This document shows positions 56,760 through 64,000 of a DNA stretch of 64,000 nt, one piece after another. The stretch lies in NCBI GenBank assembly GCA_028671895.1, contig JAPMAC010000209.1, forward strand, positions 19,676,501 through 19,740,500, given 5' to 3'. The DNA comes from Oenanthe sinensis (taxonomy: Eukaryota > Streptophyta > Magnoliopsida > Apiales > Apiaceae). The notes under the pieces are model-generated. The model saw only the letters and a list, made by a program, of their open reading frames with translations, was not told where the DNA came from and made no database searches. A program made the position numbers and the translations under genes. Position 1 is the first letter of the stretch. Every line of letters starts with the position of its first letter.

Positions 56760-59700
56760 TTATTAAGTTGTTAATATTATACAAACACAATGGTTTTATG
56801 AAATTTCAATATTGTTGGAGAGTTATGTGCACAAACCTCTATTGAAGATGAACCGTTGTTATAACGTTATAGACACCACAGTTTTCATATTTAGAATAAT
56901 TGTTAGATGTACTAAGCACACCGGTTTAGTTCTTATAAATTGTTATTTCTATATTTTACAACAAATAACTTTATAACTAAATACTCTGTGTTTATTTTCT
57001 TTCAGACAATGGTTTTATAAATTATATATATAGGTCATTTGTCTTTGATAAAATAGTTTTTTTTAATTGGGACTATTGTTTGATGTCATTTCAATAAGAG
57101 TTCTTATAGCTAATATCATTGCCTTATGAAAAATTAAACAATGCATTTATGAACACCAAAAATAATGATTTTACATTATGCTCACAACTAACTAACAAAT
57201 CAATAAATTATTAATTAATCTTCAAACTAAATGTAAAAACTGCATACATAACAATCTCATGTCAAAACCTTCCTTATGAGGCCTTTGCAGTACTTGTGTA
57301 AACTGGAAAATGTAAAGACACACATTTGACCTTGAGTATCTCTGAAATGTTTAGCAACATTTAATTAAGTAAGAAACTCGGACTTGTATCCTCAGCAGAG
57401 ATGAAAGCCTATAGTTATGTCCCTCGAAATGCATGCAAAGAAAAAAAATTAAGCATTAAAACTCCATTACATGATAGTAAATCTAAAATAGAATAGATTG
57501 AAAAGAAGACTAGCATGAGCACATTATAAATGTATATTGTAATATTTTATCAACACTGTATCTAACATTACCGTCACCCTAGCAACCTCAGGATTATAAA
57601 TATATCTTTCGAGACATGTAGTTTCATATCTTGTGTAATTTAGAAAATTGAAAGACTTTTGGATGATGAAACTAAAAAGAAAATTTCTTACAATACGTAC
57701 AGTGAACAAAACATCTTTGTTTAAAATATTAAGAGATTTAATAACTAGTAAACATGAATCTTCCAAGCACTAATTTAGAAATTAGATTTTAATTCAACTA
57801 AATAATATTCTACATATGAAATTGCTCATAATTTATGAATGACAATTATGTTAGACATATACAGAAAAGTAACAGACTTGAAAATCATAGAATATGGTTT
57901 CACCCTCTTGGAAACCACAAGGCCAACACAACTTTATATAATTTTAAATATAATGTTTGCATCAAATACGGAAGAGTAAGCTCATTGACAAGGAGTGGGT
58001 ATATCAAATTAACAATCAAAATGAATTTATGGGACTTACATCCAATATGGAAGGGTCATGTTTTTCAACACAATTGTTTAGAAAAATTTAACTGGTAATT
58101 ACCTACCATTAGAATATTATTCTGGTATTTAATAGGTGCTTCTCTATTTAAGAAAACATGATTGCTTAAACATTGCTCTTGAAACGTATATTGTACATAT
58201 ATTCAACATAATTGAAAACAAGAGAAATCCTGCCATGGTTTGCATTGTTGGAATTAGATCTATTCAGTAGTTGGACTGCAAATGCATCTAGGATTTTCAA
58301 GTTTAGATTTAAAACCTGGACCACACTGTTTGGAAGTAAAATCGTTGAACATGCTCTAGTAATAAACATGTTACAAGTAATAATAAAAATATTAATCCCA
58401 CAAATTAGTATCTAACAAATGAAGAGGGCAGAGAAAAAATATTTTAGATCTAGTTGAAGGCAAATTCAGTAAGTAATACTCCAGCCAAAATCCCCAATGG
58501 AAGTCCATTTCATTTCTTGCTCTGTTCTCAATTCCCATTTGTTGTTGCTGACCCCAACTGAGATTATTACCATTTGTTGCTTCATGTGCAGAACCTATAA
58601 GAAAAGAGTTAAAACAAACTTGATTTTCTTAGAGGTGATATGAAATATTTTGATTATTAGCATACAACCAGGGTTCGAATCATGTGTATTCTTGGCTCGA
58701 AATTAATGAATAAAATATATATTTTTAATTTTTTTAAAAATTTAACCCATTATACCAGTGTTTTTTAACCCTTACCTGAATTAAACTGATACAATGGTTG
58801 TTTCAAAAGCATTATGTCATTTTATTTCATACAATATTCTATTCTACAATGATCTTCTATTAAAAACCGATGTGTTTGTTTAACTCGTACAACACAATTG
58901 TTAAAAACACATTGTCTTGTTTGACACAAGAGGACAAAAATTATCTTTTTACAATAAGATGAAAAATGTTTCTACATGATTTTTAGTACTTTTGTTATGA
59001 AAAATATATAAAATAAATTTAAAAAATTTAGTTTTTTTATACATCACTAAAATTCAAAGATCTTAACATCCACATCTGTCCAATTTGTTAGAAACATAGG
59101 ATTCATGGGGAGATAAAGAAATAGATTGAATCGAGCACATGTATGTAACCCTTGCAAGGAAGGGGGAAAATGACATTCTATATATAATATAATTAAACAT
59201 TAACAAATCTAATCCTATTGATTCTAATTCATTTTATATCCGACCAAAATAGGATTTTCGGGATTAGGAATAAACTAAACAAACCATGGATAAATCCAAG
59301 TGACCTTTTCTTAAATATAAGCGATCTTTTAGTAGGCGTTTGCCCACGATTCAATCGGGAGATCGAATTGATTATAGAAATCATCCAAAAAATATATTGA
59401 AAAAATTATTGTAGTTATTGTGATATGTTTACATAAACTCTATAATATGATTATTGTGGTTTGTTGTTGATCTTATGTTTGTTGATAGCTGTTATGTTTG
59501 TTGATGTTTGGTATTGGTTGGTTTTGCCTTTGATTTTCACGCCATATGAATGAGACAACGGTTTTTAACAAGAAAACAACTTAAACACTCAAGAATATAT
59601 TAACATATACCTTTGTGTGACAGGTGTTATGACTAAATGAATAGGTCAAAAAACACTTTTCTAATTTTAACAATCGTTATAGAAAACATTGTCTCAAGTT

Positions 59701-59941
59701 TCTTCAAATAATAAGTCCCAAAACCGTTGTATAAATCTTCTGTTATCGACGACACTACATTAAGAAAGCCTTGTCTAATTCTATTTGCTAGACAATGGTT
59801 TTTAAATCGTTGTAATATAGTTGGGTTAGACAATAGATTTTTGATGATGAATACCAAACTCTTGTCTAAAAATTTCGGGCAACACTTTTTCGTCTAACCG
59901 TTGTCTCATGAGTTTTGTCTGATTCTGTTTTTCTTGTAGTG
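56760..59941. mobile_element. CACTA element, right end certain, left end uncertain
   Basis: It ends GTTTTTCTTGTAGTG at 59941, the same terminus as at 1502. Subterminal CAACGGTTTT, ACCGTTGT, AATCGTTGT motifs crowd 59550-59910, and related CAATGGTTTTA and ACCGTTGTTATAACG words appear at about 56790-57070, which suggests the left side is near 56760. No CACTACAAG left terminus was found, so the left end is decayed or deleted. No transposase is recognised; it may be non-autonomous. Confidence 0.6.
58450..58594 (-). pseudogene. Candidate captured terminal exon on the minus strand
   Basis: Read on the minus strand, a good acceptor (TTTTAACTCTTTTCTTATAG) precedes coding: SAHEATNGNNLSWGQQQQMG then IENRARN. 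With a single frame change it ends NGLPLGILAGVLLTEFAFN and TAG at 58452-58450. The Gln run and hydrophobic tail look like the end of a plant protein, but I cannot name the family. It lies inside the presumed CACTA element, so it could be a captured host fragment or host DNA if the element is shorter than thought. Confidence 0.35.
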
Positions 59942-60081
59942 GAAATCCAATGCACCCCAACTTCCTCTGACACCCAACCTCATAGTTATAAGTAATGGGA
60001 TGAAGTCAAGAACCAATATACTCTAAATCTAAGATCCTTGAAATCCAATGTACCCGAACTTCCTCTAACACCCAACCTGAA
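59942..60081. repeat. Two copies of a ~40 bp unit spaced 100 bp
   Basis: GAAATCCAATGCACCCCAAC at 59942 and GAAATCCAATGTACCCGAAC at about 60040, each continuing TTCCTCT(G/A)ACACCCAACCT. They are partial tandem repeats right after the CACTA end. Confidence 0.85.
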
Positions 60082-60239
60082 ATTTGCAAGTAATGAGGTA
60101 CAGAACCCAATAAGTAACCAATCCATCTAACTAGTCGTGCCAAGAAATATGTAATACATAGAAAAATAATTTTTGATACAATAACTATATAAATAACTTT
60201 TTGATACACATTCATATTCTTATTCGATATGGTACGATG

Positions 60240-61058
60240 ACCAAACATAAAAACAATAATGTGTTACCCATAATTTATACCACGACCACTAAAACCCGGT
60301 GATAACGATCCTAAATTTTAGAAAAATTGTCACTACAACCCGGTGACCTCGATCATAAATTTTCACAAACCATGAAATAAATCAGAGTTCCAAAATTGAT
60401 GTTGACACGCAATATATATGTATAATACACATCATTTAAAAATATAATCACTTCACCTAAATTTTTATAATAAAATATAAAAGTATTACACCTAATTTTG
60501 AAAACGCTAGAAAGATCAATCAAGAACTTACCTCAACCTCATAAATCAAGAATTCACAACATCTTACAACATATATTCAATCCTTAATACCCAATTGAAA
60601 ATATCACATCCTAAAAGTTGAACTTCTCCATATTTCTTAATCTGCTCAGATCTGTAAATGACCTTTTTGACCCCCGAGACGATGTTTTCTTCTAAAACTG
60701 AAACGAAAGTCGTAAAGAATGTAAAGATCTTTCCGGAAAGTCCAGAATGAACGACTTTCGACTTACAATGAATTTACTATGAAATTTACAAAATAGCTGA
60801 TTTGTGTGTAGAAAATCCTACGAATTTCAATAAAAAGATGAAAAAAAAGAATAAAGATTGTGTTGAGAGAGATTTAGAACTATTTAGTTTTTGCGGCTTG
60901 AAAAGAATATAAAAGAATTAGGAGATCCTAATCAACAGAATTTCAAATATGACCCATATTTAAAAACTCATTATTCTAATCGAATTCTAATTCCTAATTT
61001 CAATCCAATTTCAATCATTTATTATTATTAATTTATTTTATTATTCAAAAAATATGGG
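60240..61058 (-). repeat. Possible solo LTR of a gypsy element (minus orientation)
   Basis: The right edge reads GGGATATTAC, the reverse complement of GTAATATCCC, like the Tekay-like LTR start in this window. Sequence around 60660-60770 has higher GC and an inverted AACGAAAGTCGT/ACGACTTTCG motif. No internal coding follows on either side, so a solo LTR is plausible. The other edge and a target duplication were not identified. Confidence 0.3.
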
Positions 61059-61211
61059 ATATTACGCCATAAAAAAATTAAATCTATGACCAGACCATAA
61101 AAATGAACATAATTGTTAGTTCATATTGTATTTTCCTTTTTATTGTTTTCTAATAATAATTAAACCTATATTTCAGATTTTTATTTTTTTGATAAATTGA
61201 TACGTATGTGA

Positions 61212-61456
61212 AATTTAGTTTAGTTTCATTACTCATAGAAAATAAACATAAATCTCAAATTCGGTTTGCCTAATTAACTAATAGATTGAGTTTGATAATG
61301 TAAACAATATTTATTTCATTCAAATTTTTAAAATTATAATGGTCTGCATGGTTTCTCATTTGTGGTAAAACTCTTTTCTTACTAGAGATGAAATCCGTTG
61401 AAGTGACATTAATAATTTTTGCTAATTGTGTACTGTTACATGTTATAAAAATTATA
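61212..61456. repeat. Segmental repeat W, copy 2
   Basis: Partner of 34918-35172 in the same orientation. Confidence 0.88.
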
Positions 61457-62724
61457 AAAGGCAAATCTTTACAAGATCATAGCAACAAATTATTTGTATA
61501 TGTGCAATATCGAAAGTAAGAATATCTTGATGCTAATTTTCTTTATTATCTTGGTACTAATTTTATTTATTAATAAATGGAAGAAATTCATAAAAAAGAC
61601 TTAATATCATCGTTAATAGAATAACTACCTAATGGTTATTAATAATTTGTGTAAAACACCCTCTCCTTGTGCTAGAGGTACGAGTTCTAGAAAAATTTTA
61701 GACGAAAGGTTCTTGAGTTTAGGGGTATAGGTGAGTACCTACTTACGGCCCTCAAGAAATGTGATAAAAAATTTAAATAATGTGTCGGCAGTGTGAGGCA
61801 TGTCTACAATGTATTTGTACATTGTGTCTCCTTTTTTGTAATTCATATAATTTACAAATGAAATCATAAAAAAAAATCATACCTATATTGTTTTGACTAT
61901 AAATAGTTGTAAAAAATTATATGAACAATAATTATAAAGAATTGAAAAAGTAAAAAATGTTAGGCTAAACTCAATACCAATTAGAGATATAAGTTAAATA
62001 ATAATTATGTAAATATTATTAAACTTAAAATAATAAACTTGATCAACAATAATGATTGGTTAATAAATCAATTAATCAAAAACTCTATGAAACATATGTG
62101 AGATTTAAGTGTTCTTTATCCAATGTCATATCTTTATTGGAAAGCTAGGAAATAAAATTTTGGATTCTCAAGTTTAAATGTATTTACATTGTCTTCCCGT
62201 TCTTTTTTCTCGATGTTGGGTTAGTCCACTTTGCATATATCATACTTTTAATTGAATAAGAAGTGTAGTAGATAAATCTTATTTGGCAACCTAGTTTTTG
62301 AATGGCTAGAAACACATAACTAGCTCCAAAACAATATAAATTATAAAAGAAATATTAGAATGTCATTCAATTATAAGAGTAAATCATAGAATAATAACAG
62401 ATGTACCTTTGGAAGTAACCATTTTATAAAACTATACATTTTTAAGACAAGATATTTAAATTAACCATGACTTATTTACAAAATCACATAATACCAAAGC
62501 CTAAATGCGTTATCTTACTTGTTTAATCAAAAATATTGGTTTCCATATATTTAGATATTATGGGAATGTCATTTATATTGATTATGGACATTTTAATTGC
62601 GAAACCTTTGTGGGATTAAAGCCAAAGCCTAACCTTTGTGGTTTCCAATTTTCATATCTTTTGGATTCCAAGTTAAATTTCATCTACATTATCTTGAAGT
62701 TTTTTGGTTTCTCAGTGTTTTGTT
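61457..62724. other. Intergenic DNA, no gene seen
   Basis: AT-rich. A short stretch at about 61655-61790 (GTGCTAGAGGTACGAGTTCT and GGTTCTTGAGTTTAGGGG) loosely resembles a tRNA-derived SINE head but lacks clear A and B boxes. CCAAAGCCTAACCTTTGTGG near 62620 is the only other GC-richer patch. Confidence 0.5.
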
Positions 62725-62993
62725 AATCTAGGTCGAGTAACATAATATTATTGATTAAAAAGTGTAGCAGTTAAATCTCATCATGTAAGGTTATTTTTGT
62801 AATAAAAGAGGTTGAATAGCACCCAAATAATATGAACCAAGAATGAAATATGAGGCTTAAAATTTATATTTATATTTTAACATTTAATTCAAAAAAATGT
62901 AATAAAAGTATTAGAACATTCATTGTTTAAACCTTAAACCCAACATAATAAAATTTAATAAAAAATCATCCATTCGGAGCCTAACAAAAGTAA
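62725..62993. repeat. Segmental repeat X, copy 2
   Basis: Partner of 20739-20940. It contains about 70 bases absent from copy 1 (62756-62825). Copia F inserted at its right edge. Confidence 0.8.
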
Positions 62994-63515
62994 TGTTAGG
63001 AAAACAAACACTGATGCTGTCAGAGATTAAAGATCAAAGTTTGCACCACTGTCATCATCAGAGTTTATGAAGTTGTCGGTCATACTTTATTCTATCAGAG
63101 TTTACTCTAACAGAGAATGCTCAAATAAGAGAATAAACGGCTGACAAAGTTTAACAATCGAAGTTTGAAGAGGAAACACATAAATCAAAATATGATTATG
63201 ATAGTGAAGAAGGATTCCTAATACAAGTCTATTACCTTATCAAAGCTATTCTTTTTATAATTTGATTTGTAATTGAATTGTAACTATGTCTATATAAACA
63301 CAAATATAGGTTAACATTATGTATCTTTTACAAGTATTATTTTTCATAACCGAGCAGCTCTTAAGAACGAAGAATTTCTTGAGAGAGTTTTGTATTCCAT
63401 TCATTATCTTTAATGCAAAACATTATTTCTTTTACATACTTGTGTTCTTGATCGATTATTAGGTACTATTACATTCAACCCCCCTTCTGTAATAGATTAT
63501 CTTTCTGGGCAAACA
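62994..63515 (+). repeat. Copia F 5' LTR
   Basis: It starts TGTTAGGAAAACAAAC and ends CTGGGCAAACA, two bases before a tRNA-iMet primer site. TATATAAA at 63291-63298 is a good TATA box. Several TCAGAGTTT/TCAAAGTTT words occur in the first 170 bases. Length 522 bp. It is a different family from Copia A and B. Confidence 0.85.
63291..63298 (+). promoter_or_regulatory. TATA box of the Copia F LTR
   Basis: CTATATAAACAC at mid-LTR, the only strong TATA candidate in this LTR, consistent with transcription starting a few tens of bases downstream. Confidence 0.6.
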
Positions 63516-63517
63516 AT

Positions 63518-63529
63518 TGGTATCAGAAC
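63518..63529 (+). promoter_or_regulatory. Copia F primer-binding site
   Basis: TGGTATCAGAAC, one mismatch from the canonical initiator tRNA-Met site, two bases after the LTR. Confidence 0.85.
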
Positions 63530-63564
63530 ATGTAGTTTATTTTCAACTCAAAGATCATATAATC

Positions 63565-63941
63565 ATGTTTGAAAAGTAGTATGAAAGCATAAGAATTCCA
63601 ATCTTGAACAAAGTTGAATACCCTACATGGAGGGTGAAGATGATGATGTTCATGGAAGCAGCTGATCCTGATTACTTAGACAGAATCCATGCAGGTCAGT
63701 ATCTACCAACCAAACTGGTTCCATCTACAATTAGGAAGGAAGACAAATCTGTGAATATTATACCCTAAAGGACAAAAAAGAATGGACCAATGAAGAAAAA
63801 GTTGAAGTCCTCAAGGATGCAAAGGTAAGGAACATTCTACATAATAGTCTGGACTCTGTTATGTCTAAAAGGGCAATATCATGCAAAACAGTAAAAGAGA
63901 TCTGGGATGCACTGGAGGTTTAATGTCAGGTAACCAAGGAA
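63565..63941 (+). pseudogene. gag: Copia F gag N-terminal part, broken
   Basis: ATG at 63565 starts MFEK followed by a TAG at a Gln position, then YESIRIPILNKVEYPTWRVK, the N-terminus of Sirevirus-type gag. DYLDRIHAGQYLPTKLVPST follows. A frame break at about 63765 leads to AKVRNILHNSLDSVMSKRA and KEIWDALEV, the gag helix block. It is cut at 63941 by a CACTA element; the remainder lies beyond the window. Confidence 0.82.
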
Positions 63942-64000
63942 CACTACGCCATAAACGGCCTAATGCAATACTTTTAGAATGCAACACTCATTTTCCGTTA
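63942..64000. mobile_element. Left end of a CACTA transposon inserted in Copia F gag
   Basis: It begins CACTACGCCATAAACGGCC, a CACTA terminus of a different family from the two right ends in this window. TGCAATA and TGCAACACT words follow, as expected of subterminal repeats. The rest is outside the window. Confidence 0.75.

Noticed and set aside
61655..61790. tRNA-derived SINE head
   Set aside because: GGTACGAGTTCT only loosely resembles a B box, the A box is not convincing and no tail or target duplication was seen.

Overview
This is nuclear DNA of a flowering plant, most likely a eudicot with a large, repeat-rich genome. The evidence is the high AT content, nested Ty1/copia and Ty3/gypsy LTR retrotransposons of plant-only lineages (Sirevirus-like, Tekay-like chromovirus, Tat-like), CACTA DNA transposons, a Stowaway MITE, and primer-binding sites matching the plant initiator tRNA-Met (TGGTATCAGAGC). 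I cannot name the species. No intact host protein-coding gene, rRNA, tRNA or CRISPR array is visible. Host-gene material is limited to a decayed HD-Zip IV homeobox relic and a duplicated, unidentified terminal exon. No previously undescribed functional system is evident; the unusual material is structural.

Layout. 1-1502: right end of a CACTA transposon inserted in the gag of Copia A. 1503-20738: Copia A, a Sirevirus-like element on the + strand (gag, pol, a long third ORF, 3' LTR). Its third ORF is split at 9188-17847 by Copia D, a complete but decayed copia element on the minus strand with two 1.6 kb LTRs. A 219 bp tandem duplication covers the right junction. 20739-27288: low-coding host DNA with segmental repeats, the HD-Zip IV relic, a Stowaway MITE and a gypsy gag relic. 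27289-33174: Copia B, a second Sirevirus-like element lacking its 5' half. 33175-36376: AT-rich DNA. 36377-37075: Copia E 5' LTR and gag, fused in frame to a Tat-like gypsy pol (37076-38673, resuming at 53006, then an antisense ORF to 55405). 38674-53005: a Tekay-like chromovirus with 3.7-3.9 kb LTRs, plus an extra integrase tail in front of its left LTR. 55786-62993: host DNA paralogous to the 20.7-35.2 kb region, with a small CACTA-like MITE and a CACTA element ending at 59941. 62994-63941: 5' LTR and gag of another Sirevirus-like copia (Copia F), interrupted at 63942 by another CACTA.

Three low-copy blocks (called X, Y and W here) occur as X-Y-W at 20.7/25.0/34.9 kb and as Y-W-X at 55.8/61.2/62.7 kb. 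That order is expected of a tandem segmental duplication whose units were later swollen by transposons; the apparent period is about 42 kb including insertions.

Each Sirevirus-like family carries its own short motif, scattered through coding, non-coding and LTR parts. In Copia A it is a TCAATCGAT-type motif read as Ser-Ile-Asp, in Copia B an AGCAAGCTGACA-type motif, and in the Copia F LTR a TCAGAGTTT-type motif. Most premature stops in these elements are explained by C-to-T change at Gln or Arg codons, as expected of long-methylated DNA. Every retroelement ORF here is broken, so none looks autonomous.
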